Shown here piece after piece: positions 22,194 to 30,826 of a stretch of DNA of 64,000 nucleotides. Under the pieces are notes generated by a model. The model did no database searches. It worked only from the letters and a program-made list of their open reading frames with translations, and was not told where the DNA came from. Every line of letters begins with the position of its first letter. Within the stretch, counting starts at the first letter, position 1. Source of the DNA: Selaginella moellendorffii (lineage: Eukaryota; Streptophyta; Lycopodiopsida; Selaginellales; Selaginellaceae); contig NW_003314300.1 of the NCBI RefSeq assembly GCF_000143415.4, positions 290,908 through 354,907 on the forward strand, in the 5' to 3' direction. Made by a program: the position numbers and the translations under genes.

Positions 22194-24191
22194 ATGGTAA
22201 CGATGACAGGCGAAGAGCATGCAAATTGGGGGTATCTATGGAGCAACCAAATGCAGTGGAAGCATCAATTTGTTGCCGTGTCTCCAGGAAAGCTTCAAGT
22301 CTTCTCATCAGAGCAGCGGGATCATCTAGAGGTACAGCTTCTTAGTTCGCCGATGCCATCGATTTTTGACACCCGATTCTGCAGAGAAGGATTTTTCTGA
22401 ATGGGGGTACCACTGTTAAGATTGTGGATTCCACGGAGTCCGGCAATGCCTCCCTCAATAGCAGCTCCAAGTTACATTTTTGGCGAAGGATCAGCAGGAG
22501 GAGCTCTTGCACGAATCAGTACTTGCCTGAGCCGGAGGGTGCGATAGTTTTCATCAAGACCGTCCAAGGAAAGAAGATGTTTCTATTAGTGTCAAACCAG
22601 GCAAGTTCTTTAATCAGTGTTTTCGCCGCTTGACTTTGCTTTTTCTGATATCAGCACGAAGCCGGAGTATGGAAAACGGCGATCGAGCAACGAATTGTTC
22701 TTCCACCGAAACACAAACGAGCACAGAGTCTTTTACGGGCTTTGTCCCTAACTTCTGCGCCATCAAAAAATAAGAGCGTCGATGAGGCAAGCCGTAAAAC
22801 AAGACCGCTCGCTCTACGTTGGCAGGTCGGCAATAATCAACATCCTGCTGATGCACTGGATACTCGTGAAGACTGTACAGCATTTTTAAAATCGAGATAC
22901 TCAAACACAAACGCGTTCGAAGCCGCCATGACGATGATCGAGCAATTCAATGGGTTCTACCAGATGGGAGACTGCCAGCTTCCAAACGAGGTACAGGATG
23001 AAAAATTCCAAGATAAAAACGAAATCTGACAATGGCTTTTTAGCTGCGGATTGAAGCGTGGAGAGGAACGCTACTTAGCATAGTGCGCAACCTTCGTGAT
23101 CAACTCCTTACTCGGACCTCTGACTTGTCTGAAGACCATTCCGAGAGCGTAAGTTTCATGTGGTTTCTAAGAGCTACTAATTTGAGTAAGCTGCGCAGCT
23201 CTGGCTAGCCTGTGAGACGTGGGTTATGGCTGCAGCGCATGACAAGATTATGGGCGCCTGCGAGCAAATGTACGCTGCTGATGACAGGAAGCTAGCTCAG
23301 AAACTATCAAAACTCAGACAGGTAAAAGAACAATCCATTCTCCCGATTTCATGTTGACTTTGTAATTTAATTTTGTTTTCGGATTTTTTTTCTCCAGCTG
23401 GATCCTTCGATACTGGGAGTAAATGCAGATCTCAAGGATATCGCTTTTGGAGACGCAATACAGGTGTTTGGAATGATCAACACTTGTCGCAGTCCCCTTG
23501 AAAAGGTACGGAAAGCTTCGTGTCACAAACATTTAGAAGAATGGTTTTCTTTTCCAGGCGGTCTGCTTGAAGAAAACGATCAACTTTGTGATGGACGGAA
23601 TTCAAGCTAGTTCGTCCAAAGGTATCAAAGCAAGGAAAGAAAAACTTCTATGCTTACTTCCAAGTATTTCCTTCCATGCAGAGAATCAGCTCTGTACAGA
23701 CGATCTTTTGTCACTCATGCTGCTCTTGATCGCACACGCCAAGGTAGATTCTCGCGAAAATCTCCATACCAAACGAGATAAAAATCTGCTTTTTTCGCAG
23801 CTCCAGCACTTGCAAGCTACTGCGTGTTACATGGAAAACTTCTTCCAAATGCGCGACGATCAACAAACCGGTGAATTGAGGTGAGTGATTTGCTTGAATT
23901 CTCTCAAGTCTAGGATGGAATGACACGATCGTGCTGCGCTGCGTCAGGTACCACATCACAAACTTCGTGGCGGCCTGCGCATACCTGTCGTCTCCAGAGA
24001 TCGAAGAGCTCGTCTCGAGCGTAGTGATCTCTCCGGCATCGTCATCCTCCTCGTCATCCTCCCCAAGCTCGTCCAATTCCTCCTCCTCCAAAGGCGGCGG
24101 AGGAAGATCCCGCAAAGAGATCGACGCTGCCTTCGCCACCGGGACGAGCGAATCCTCGCCAGAATTTATCCTCGCGCCAACTTACCTGTGA
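22194..24191 (+). CDS. PH and VPS9 domain protein, putative Rab5-class GEF
   Basis: Exons 22194-22331, 22385-22600, 22655-22990, 23044-23148, 23199-23321, 23398-23505, 23558-23621, 23682-23743, 23801-23880 and 23948-24191 give 491 residues. Residues about 8-125 look like a PH domain: GYLWSNQMQWKHQFVAV at the start, then EGAIVFIKTV, and VWKTAIEQRI at the closing helix. Residues about 305-420 match the VPS9 fold: LDPSILGVNADL, then TDDLLSLMLLLIAHA, LQATACYMENFF and GELRYHITNFVAACAYL. VPS9 domains exchange GDP for GTP on Rab5-type GTPases (RABF in plants), acting on endosomes. The tail is a Ser-rich, low-complexity stretch. Intron 2 (22601-22654) has a GC donor, CAG|GCAAGT. The other introns are GT-AG. 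The ATG is the first in frame. The upstream region contains stops. Confidence 0.78.
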
Positions 24192-24460
24192 TTCAAAGGA
24201 TTCGTGGCGCTTGGGATCCAAAGAGAGAAGAAAGAAAGAAAAAATTCCTCTCTTTGCGCGAAAGTTCCAAAAGAATGGGAGAACTTTCTTTGATTTTACC
24301 ACCACTTTAGTGGCGACACTATGACGATAACTCTTTTGGCGTGATCTAGAGGCTCTAGAGTGAGTGACACGACGCTCTCTTGGAAGAATGGTAGATTCCT
24401 CGCTGGCAAAAGGCCCACGCATTTGAGATTCATCGCCAATCTCTTTTTCTCTGCGCCGCC
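24192..24460. other. Intergenic spacer, PH-VPS9 to F-box gene
   Basis: Holds the 3' UTR of the upstream gene and the promoter and 5' UTR of the F-box gene. The long minus-strand frame across it (24848-24054) is Arg/Ser-rich and overlaps both genes, so it is treated as a shadow. Confidence 0.6.
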
Positions 24461-25469
24461 ATGGAGGAATTGGAGAGAAATTCCGCGGCGGCAGCGCTCC
24501 TGCGCCTTCGGTCGCAGCAATTCGATGACAAGGAAGCGATCGCGAAGCCCAATCTGGAGCTGGGCTCATCGATTGGAGTGGAGATTGCGCGCGATGAGAT
24601 TCTTCCAGTGGATCTCCTGGCGCATTGCTTGTTACAGTTATCTTCCTTCCGGGACATGGCCATGTAAGCACGGTATCTCGTTTTTTTTCCCCTTTCTTTT
24701 TAGCCCCCTTTATTTGCGGAAGAACCCTAATTTTGGGCAGGGTGAATCTCGTGTGCAAGAAATGGAGGAGCGCCATGCGGCAATCGCTGGCATATCGCAA
24801 GCGATTGAGCTTCGCGGGATGCCGTGTCGACGATGTCTCGGTCGCCAATCTTGTGAATCAAGCGCTCAATCTCTTGGATCTCGACATGTAGGTTCTGATC
24901 TCTTCTCTCTCGGGCTCTAATTCTTTCCATTCCAGGTCCGCTGGAACTTGGGGCTGCCAGATCACAGACATTGCGCTCGTTGCCATCGCGGATTCTAGCT
25001 GCTGCCCCAATCTCCGCTCGATTTCCTTGTGGGGTGTCACGGCAATCACTGATCAAGGCGTCGCGGCGCTGGTAAGCTGGAAATCCACGCTTCTCATCCA
25101 ATCGATCTTCGTCCTTCCAGGTCTTTCGAGCCAAATCGCTCGAGAATCTCAATGTGGGTGGCACTTTCATCACCGACGCGTCCCTCCTCGCCATCGCCAC
25201 GCATTGCCGCTCTCTCAAGGTCCGTGGAATTCATTCTACCAGATTTGCGATCTATCCATTCCATGATCCATGGATCCTCTTCTTCCTTCCAGGCGCTCAA
25301 TGTGTGGGGATGCAAATTCGTGACGGAGAAAGGGCTCCTCCACCTCGCGCGAGGATGCCCAAGCCTCCAATCGCTCAACGTCTTTGGCATCAAGGTCACC
25401 AATCTCTTCTTCCACTCCCTGGCAGCACTGAATTCGCAGCTCCAGATCAAACCAGCCCCATCGCTATAA
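24461..25469 (+). CDS. F-box/LRR protein, SCF substrate receptor
   Basis: Exons 24461-24663, 24741-24887, 24936-25071, 25121-25219 and 25293-25469 encode 253 residues. Introns are 48-77 nt. An F-box lies at about residues 46-85 (LPVDLLAHCLLQLSSFRDMA, then VNLVCKKWR), followed by leucine-rich repeats of the Cys-containing type: CPNLRSISLWGVTAITDQG, LENLNVGGTFITDASL, ALNVWGCKFVTEKGL and SLQSLNVFGIKVT. F-box/LRR proteins recruit targets to SKP1-CUL1 ubiquitin ligases. The protein is short for the class, with about five repeats. The fourth donor, AAG|GTCCGT, is weak but keeps the repeat frame. The PPR gene starts only 46 bp after the stop on the same strand. Confidence 0.82.
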
Positions 25470-25515
25470 AGCCATTCTATTCTTTGCTCGATCGATCCTC
25501 TCGATCGATTGAGCT

Positions 25516-26964
25516 ATGAGCTCCGTGCTAGAATCCTCTCTACTCCTCCGGCAGTGTGGCGACTCGCGAGATCTAGCTCGCGGGAGGGAAATCCACCGGC
25601 AGCTCGTCCAATCCGGCGAGGATCGCCAGACATTCCTGGGCAATTTGATAATCCTCATGTATGGGAAGTGTGGAAGAACAGAAGACGCGATCCAGGCATT
25701 CCACAGGATCCGCCACACAAACATCTACTCGTGGACGAATCTTATCGCCGCGCTCGCGCGAAGCGGTGATCTCGATCGAGCGCAGTCGGCGCTCCATTCG
25801 ATGCCCGTGATCGAGATCGTGGCGTGGAACACGATCATCACCGCATATGCCCAGCAAGGGCATCCGCGAAGAGCCCTGCATCTCTTCGAGATCATGGATC
25901 TAGAAGGGATTGTGGGCGATGGAATCACGCTCTTGGGCGCGATCGAGGCATGCGCCCAGCTCCAATCCCTCTCGCGGGGACGGCAAATCCACGCTCGGAT
26001 TGTCAGCCTCGGGCTGGATAGATCCGAGCTCCCACTCGCGAATTCGCTCATCAAGATGTATTCGCGATGCGCTAGCGTAAGGGACGCGAAGAGGGTCTTT
26101 GATGGGATGATCCACCGCGATCTTGTGTCGTGGAACACGATCATAGCAGCACTTGCCACGAACGGGCATTTGGATCTTGCGCTACAGGCTTTTAACCGGA
26201 TGAATCAAAGAGACCGAGCGTCCTGGAACACGATGATTGTGGCGTTCTCGCAACTGGGCGATCACCGGCGATCCATGGAATTTCTCGCGAGCATGGATCT
26301 GGAAGGGATCGAGCCGGACGAGATCACGTTCCTGGGCGGATTGGAAGCTTGTGCGGGGCTCACGGCAATTGCCGAAGGGAAGCTCCTCCACTCGAGCATC
26401 CAGCAATGGGGGCTAGACTCGCGACTCCAAATCTCTACATCCTTGATCACAATGTATGGCAAGTGTGGCGATCCAGAACTAGCTCGATCGATCTTTGATA
26501 ATTGCAATTCCCGTGATTTAATCTTTTGGAACGCAATGCTTGCAGCTTATGCCAAGAACGGGCATCTGGTGCAAGCGCTCGATCTCTTCTGGCAAATGGA
26601 TCTAGAAGGAATCGCAAAGAGCGCTGCGACGCACGTCAATCTCCTCGCAGGACTCAGCCATGGAGGGACACTCCGCGATGGGATCGAGTTCTTCCTGGCC
26701 ATGAGCGCTGATCACAGCGTGGAGCCGGGATACAAGCACTACTCCTGCGTGATCGATCTCCTAGCCCGCACTGGCAAGTTGGGTGATGCCCACGACCTCC
26801 TCCTCGCCATGCCCTTCTATCCTGACGTGATCTCCTGGACGACCCTGCTGACCGCTTGCAAGCTCCACAAGGACAGTAATCGAGCTGCCGCAATAGCTAG
26901 GGAAATCGGCTCCTCCCAGAACGTAGTCGTTTCAATCGCGAATTTCTATGTCCAGGATACTTGA
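25516..26964 (+). CDS. PLS-type pentatricopeptide repeat protein
   Basis: Single exon, 482 residues. PPR motifs run almost from end to end: GREIHRQLVQSG, LIILMYGKCGRTEDAIQAF, TNIYSWTNLIAALARSG, IVAWNTIITAYAQQGHPRRA, DLVSWNTIIAALATNGHL and RASWNTMIVAFSQLGDHRRS. The mixture of 31-, 35- and 36-residue motifs marks the PLS class. The C-terminus has a truncated E-like region (HYSCVIDLLARTGKLGDAHD, then ISWTTLLTACK). There is no DYW deaminase domain. PLS proteins bind organellar RNA in a base-specific way, mostly for C-to-U editing, and E-only members would need a deaminase partner. The lack of introns is normal for PPR genes. Confidence 0.92.
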   Translation: MSSVLESSLLLRQCGDSRDLARGREIHRQLVQSGEDRQTFLGNLIILMYGKCGRTEDAIQAFHRIRHTNIYSWTNLIAALARSGDLDRAQSALHSMPVIEIVAWNTIITAYAQQGHPRRALHLFEIMDLEGIVGDGITLLGAIEACAQLQSLSRGRQIHARIVSLGLDRSELPLANSLIKMYSRCASVRDAKRVFDGMIHRDLVSWNTIIAALATNGHLDLALQAFNRMNQRDRASWNTMIVAFSQLGDHRRSMEFLASMDLEGIEPDEITFLGGLEACAGLTAIAEGKLLHSSIQQWGLDSRLQISTSLITMYGKCGDPELARSIFDNCNSRDLIFWNAMLAAYAKNGHLVQALDLFWQMDLEGIAKSAATHVNLLAGLSHGGTLRDGIEFFLAMSADHSVEPGYKHYSCVIDLLARTGKLGDAHDLLLAMPFYPDVISWTTLLTACKLHKDSNRAAAIAREIGSSQNVVVSIANFYVQDT

Positions 26965-27189
26965 TCTATAAAAGAGACCTTCATCAGATGATAGTAAACT
27001 TCTGCAAAATTATTGACTGAGTTGTTTGTATTCTGTTTTGAGTGGGAGTTCTATCTACTTTGTTATTAGAAACTCCTCCTTCACATTTCTCCATGTGATG
27101 GAGTTTTTTAACGAAGTGCCACCCAATCCAAGGAGCTAGAAAACACTTTGCCACTTTACTTAATCTTCTAGTGATGAAGTTTGACAAAT
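26965..27189. other. Spacer after the PPR gene
   Basis: Likely PPR 3' UTR. No other feature seen. Confidence 0.5.
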
Positions 27190-27420
27190 CAAAGGACTTT
27201 TTTAAAGAGAGGCTGCGCGAGTGAGTCGAGGAAGAACCCCACCGCGGTCATGTCCATCCGGAGCCGCATTCTTTTCCGGGCCCTTCGCATCCCCCACCGT
27301 GAAATACGATTCTTCCGCCAGCATCTCTTCCAGCTTGCGCTTGCATTGCTTCGAGTAGAATCGCGATGGAAGGTGCGCGATCCATTTGCCGATAGGAAGC
27401 TCCTCCTCGCCCTCCCTAAC
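27190..27420 (-). pseudogene. Relic of the P-loop NTPase family (N-terminal domain)
   Basis: The minus strand encodes EEELPIGKWIAHLPS, then YSKQCKRKLEEMLAEE and SYFTVGDAK, closely matching residues 9-47 of the intact gene at 35075-36418 (PIGEWIARLPSYSKKAKRNLEEMLAKEGYFTVEDVK). The homology then drifts through AAPDGHDRGGVLPRL in a shifted frame and stops. It lies head-to-head with SRR1, about 90 bp away, which suggests the family once shared this promoter region. Confidence 0.75.
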
Positions 27421-27457
27421 TAAACTTTAAACCCAGTTGCCAAAAGGTCGTTCTTTA

Positions 27458-27474
27458 GGGCTCTTGAGCTATAA
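27458..27474 (+). promoter_or_regulatory. Shared upstream motif TAGGGCTCTTGAG
   Basis: TTTAGGGCTCTTGAGC lies about 45 bp before the SRR1 ATG. The same core is found just upstream of the SCFD2-like ATG (TAGGGCTCTTGAG, 2510-2522) and the minus-strand PPR ATG (TTAGGGCTCTTG, 32513-32524). It resembles a telo-box (AAACCCTAA) variant, and AGGGTT telo-box cores also occur beside it. Confidence 0.4.
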
Positions 27475-27511
27475 AGGAAGAATGTGAGTGTCCCATTTTT
27501 TAGGGTTCTTG

Positions 27512-28228
27512 ATGGGCGAGGGCTGGATTGTGGTGGAGCGCTCGTCGTCGCGGCGGGGTTCCAGCAAGAAGCCCAGGCTGATGGACGATGACGACCAGGA
27601 GCTCACGGTGGAGGAGTTTCGCAAGGCCATCCACGCGATTCTGGTGAGGATGGATAGGATCAGGAGCTCCGATTTCTACAAGAGATTTCTAGCGCAGGTC
27701 GGGGCCAGCGTTGGGGAGTCCCTGGCAGCGATGGGCGTGGAGAATCTGGTGGTGTATGGGCTGGGGAGGATCTCCAGGTCGGAGAGCTCGCGGCTCCAGC
27801 TCGCGCTGGTGCTGCTACTCAGGCAGGATCGCGTCCTGCCCGAGGATTGCTTGATCTGGGTGTTTGATCCGGTGCTCACGGCGTGCGAGTGGAGGATCCT
27901 GCGGCAACTCGAGTGCCGCGCGATCGATTCCAACGAGCTGGGGCTCCGGAAGGTGGAGGAGCCGACGCTGTTCTTCATGCCCCACTGCGAATCACACCTC
28001 TACGACAACGTCGTCAAGGCGAATTGGGGATCGCTGGGCAAGATCGCGATCCTGGGCAATAGCTTCGCGAGCTACATGGAGAGATGGACGATCTATCCCA
28101 ACCAGAAAGGCTCGCGCCCGGATCATCTCCTGGCTATCCAGCCCCGGGCAGTCGAGCTTCCGGTGGATGACGTGGACTTTATGTACGCCTTCAATGACAT
28201 GAGCTGGCACTTTTTCCCGGACGAATGA
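27512..28228 (+). CDS. SRR1: SRR1-like protein (Sensitivity to Red light Reduced 1)
   Basis: Single exon, 238 residues. The N-terminus is basic (RSSSRRGSSKKPR). The SRR1 domain follows from about residue 80: ENLVVYGLGRISRSESSRLQ, LALVLLLR, WVFDPVLTACEWRIL, then PTLFFMPHCESHLYDNVV, NWG and IAILGNSFASYMERW. These are the hallmark blocks of the family. In Arabidopsis SRR1 acts in phytochrome B signalling and the circadian clock. Homologues also occur in fungi and animals, with roles in heme or clock regulation. The exact biochemical activity is unsettled. The ATG at 27512 is the first in frame. The frame further upstream opens only with GTG. Confidence 0.9.
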   Translation: MGEGWIVVERSSSRRGSSKKPRLMDDDDQELTVEEFRKAIHAILVRMDRIRSSDFYKRFLAQVGASVGESLAAMGVENLVVYGLGRISRSESSRLQLALVLLLRQDRVLPEDCLIWVFDPVLTACEWRILRQLECRAIDSNELGLRKVEEPTLFFMPHCESHLYDNVVKANWGSLGKIAILGNSFASYMERWTIYPNQKGSRPDHLLAIQPRAVELPVDDVDFMYAFNDMSWHFFPDE

Positions 28229-28372
28229 TATGACATGGGGGCGGGAACATGGGAGCGGCAAACGGTCCGAAATTCTATCATTTTTATGACATGGGAACGG
28301 CAGGTATATGACATGGACTATGGGGGGGAATTCTGTCGTTTTCTTATGACATGGGAATCGTGCCCGTTGGAA
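28229..28372 (+). repeat. Imperfect repeats of ATGACATGGGAACGG
   Basis: The word TATGACATGGG(A/G)(A/G)CGG or a close variant occurs four times in about 140 bp between SRR1 and the B3 gene, interleaved with GAATTCTGTCGTTTT / AAATTCTATCATTTT pairs. It looks like a local duplication in the SRR1 3' region or the B3 promoter. Confidence 0.55.
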
Positions 28373-28439
28373 TTAAGCGGGAAGGAACAAGGACAACTAG
28401 ACGAGCAAGAGAGAGAAGGGCGGCGGCGGCGCGGAAGAG

Positions 28440-29997
28440 ATGGAGCGCTTGTCCGATCGACCAGCGTTTGCGAGTGTTCTTGGCGAGGATTCCATCGGCG
28501 AGCGCGATCCGTGGCTGGTAAGCTCGCAAGCCTTGCTAGAAATCTTTCTATCCTGCGAGCTAGGGTCTCACAGGGATGCCTTGCAGCCGATACCCCAGCG
28601 CTTCGTCCAGCTCTACGCGGATGGATTCGCCAAAGAGTGCCGGATTCGCGGGCCGGATGGCGCCGCCTGGGGCGTGACGCTGGGCGGGCCGAGCTTGAGC
28701 CGCATTGGGATGAGGGGAGGGTGGGAGACCTTCGCGCTGGCCTATGGATTGAAGGCTGGGGATCTTCTTGTGGTGAGGCTCGTCCAAGAATCGGTGTTCC
28801 AGGTGGAGATCTTTGGTTCCAAGAGCCGGGTGAACAAGCTTCCAGGGAGATTCATGGCGAGCTTCTTCAATGCGGGATCCAGGGAAGCGCAAGAAAGAGA
28901 TGGGCAGTGTCTGGAAGCTACAGCCGTGGAGAAAGATGGAACTGGCAGTGCAGAAGATGGAAGAACTAGGCCCAGAAGTTCTTCCCAGATTGCAAGACAA
29001 ACACCACCACGAAGGCAACCATCTCAAGAAGAAGATGGAAGAACTAGGCGGAGAAGTTCTTCCCGGATTGCTGCAAGCCAGACACCACCAAGGCAAGCAT
29101 CGCATGAAGAAGATGGAAGAACTACGCGGAGAAGTTCTTCCCGGATTGCAAGCCAGACACCACCGCCAAGGCAACCATCCCATGAAGGAGATGGAACAAC
29201 TAGGCGGAGAAGTTCTTCCCGGATTCCAAGCCAGGCGCCACCATCCCGTGAAGAAGATGGAAGAACTAGGTGGAGAAGTTCTTCCCGGATTGCAAGCCAG
29301 ACACCACCACCATCGCGGCCACCACCACCAGCGAAAGCATCCACGAGCAAAGCAGTGGTGGTTGCTAGCACCAGGACGAGGAAGAAGAACAGCGAAGAAC
29401 AATCGGAGGAGAAGCCTTTGTCACGGCGGCGAGCCGTGACTGATGCCGAGCGCGAGAGAGCCCTGGAGCGAGCTCGGCAGTTCACGTCCACGAATCCATT
29501 CACCATGAACAAGATGAACAAATCGCACGTCTACCGCGGCTTCTGGATGGTAAGCTCGTGCTCGCTCGATCGAAAGCTTTTCTCGCGCGCTAAGTTTCTA
29601 AGTTCCACAGGGAATGAACCACCAGTTCGCGCGGCAGCACTTGCCATCGCAGATCTGTAGCATTGTGCTCGTGGATTCGAGCGGGGCGGAGTGGCCGGCA
29701 AGGTATCTGCCCAGGCCGGGGATCAGTGGCGGCTGGAAGAAGTTCGCGCTGGATCACAGGCTCGAGGAGGGCGACGTGGTGATCTTCGAGCGCGTGGATC
29801 GCACCCAGTGTAATCCAGTGATTCGGGTTCACATCTACAGGGTGGTGGAGGTCGATGATCTACCGCAGGAGGAGGAAGAGCAAGCGAGGAAGAGAAGGAA
29901 GTATAGCGATTCTTCCAGGGAAGATCTTGGGCGCCGAGAGGACAAAGAACAAGGAAGAAGGAAGGGTGGACGTCCACGATTGCGTCCCAGTTTGTAG
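28440..29997 (+). CDS. Two-domain B3 transcription factor (REM-like)
   Basis: Exons 28440-28517, 28587-29549 and 29611-29997 encode 475 residues. The first B3 domain spans about residues 8-130: PAFASVLGED, PIPQRFVQLYADGFAKECRI, WGVTLGG, GGWETFALAYGLKAGDLLVV. The second begins near residue 338: KSHVYRGFWM, then FARQHLPSQI, GWKKFALDHRLEEGDVVIFE. B3 domains bind DNA through a pseudobarrel fold. Paired B3 domains with a long linker are typical of the REM group. The linker carries five repeats. The 69-nt first intron uses the acceptor CCTTGCAG at 28586, because the nearer CACAG breaks the frame. The tail is basic and may serve nuclear import. Confidence 0.82.
28950..29312 (+). repeat. Coding minisatellite, five units of about 75 bp
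   Basis: The linker between the B3 domains repeats a unit that reads EEDGRTRRRSSSRIASQTPP followed by RQPSH. DNA word GAAGATGGAAGAACTAGG recurs near 28953, 29030, 29108 and 29256, with a variant near 29185. Units differ by substitutions and small in-frame indels. Confidence 0.85.
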
Positions 29998-30070
29998 GAG
30001 CCGATCTACACCGTCGGTGTAACTTTATAAAAGAGTTCTTTGATTTCTATTCGATCTAGGTTTTGTGTCT

Positions 30071-30424
30071 ATGGCGGAGGTAAGCAAGCGCGTTCTTGCG
30101 AGTGGCGCGCGTGAATTTTTTCCGATTGTTCTTGGCAGATCGTGGAGCTCAAGGTCGCCATGACTTGCGAGGGATGCGTGGGTGCCGTGAAGAGGGTTCT
30201 GGGCAAAATGCAAGGTAGATTTTGGGCTCGATTTTTGCTTAGCGACTTATAGCGAGTCCCTGGTGTTCTTGGCGGTGGATTTCCTGGTAGGAGTGGAGTC
30301 TTTCGATGTGGATCTCAAGGAGCAAAAGGTAACCGTCAAGGGCAATGTCAAGGCGGAAGACGTGCTCCAGACGGTGTCCAAGACGGGCAAAGCGACCACT
30401 TTCTGGCCCAAGGAAGAACAGTGA
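30071..30424 (+). CDS. ATX1-like HMA-domain copper chaperone
   Basis: Exons 30071-30079, 30139-30214 and 30291-30424 encode 72 residues, the usual length of ATX1-type chaperones. The metal site is [14 protein letters not shown] (MxCxxC) at about residue 11, followed by [17 protein letters not shown] and a C-terminal [10 protein letters not shown]. The Lys-Thr-Gly motif near the end is characteristic of ATX1. Such proteins carry Cu(I) in the cytosol to P1B-type ATPases of the secretory pathway. The first exon is only three codons (M-A-E). Introns are 59 and 76 nt. There is no C-terminal extension of the plant CCH type. Confidence 0.88.
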
Positions 30425-30480
30425 GCCATCCAGCCATGGCGATCCAATCCATCGAGGAAAGAGTAGCGTAGAGAACACTC

Positions 30481-30503
30481 CTCCTCTCTCTCTCTCTCTC
30501 TCT
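30481..30503 (+). repeat. CT microsatellite in the ATX1-like 3' UTR
   Basis: An uninterrupted CT run of about 10 repeats lies 57 bp after the stop codon. Confidence 0.85.
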
Positions 30504-30826
30504 TATAACATCACAACTAAGTTTCCTGCTAGAGAACTTGATCGATCGAGAACTTCGAGAGTAGAGTATAGATCAAGTAGACACGATGGGAAGAGCCGAT
30601 AGCTCGAGCTATGGCAGCCGCTCGATCCGAGCTTGCAAGTGGCGAGCAAGGTCGTCCAGGAGATCACGAGGGTGCATTTTCCCATTTTATTTTTTCATTG
30701 CTTTTTTCTGAAAATAACTATGACCGTTGACCAATTATGAACTTTACATATAAACCCAAAGCCCTAAATATTGACCATTGACCACCATTGACAGTTGACC
30801 TTTTGACCTTTTTGACCCTTCGACCA
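30504..30826. other. Convergent intergenic spacer
   Basis: Lies between the 3' ends of the ATX1-like gene and the minus-strand PPR gene. The words TTGACC/TGACCATTGACC recur at 30722-30825 (about eight copies), a small local repeat. Confidence 0.55.

Noticed and set aside
24054..24848. 264-residue minus-strand frame
   Set aside because: It overlaps the last exon of the PH-VPS9 gene and the first exons of the F-box gene, and is Arg/Ser-rich with no motif. It is a shadow frame in GC-rich DNA.
28518..28570. Use of the nearer CACAG acceptor (about 28573) for the first B3-gene intron
   Set aside because: It shifts the frame. The CCTTGCAG acceptor at 28586 keeps the B3 motif PIPQRF in frame.
28560..29402. 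280-residue minus-strand frame opposite the B3 gene
   Set aside because: It is the complement of the coding minisatellite and is Cys/Trp-repetitive only because the repeat is. The plus strand has the B3 domains.
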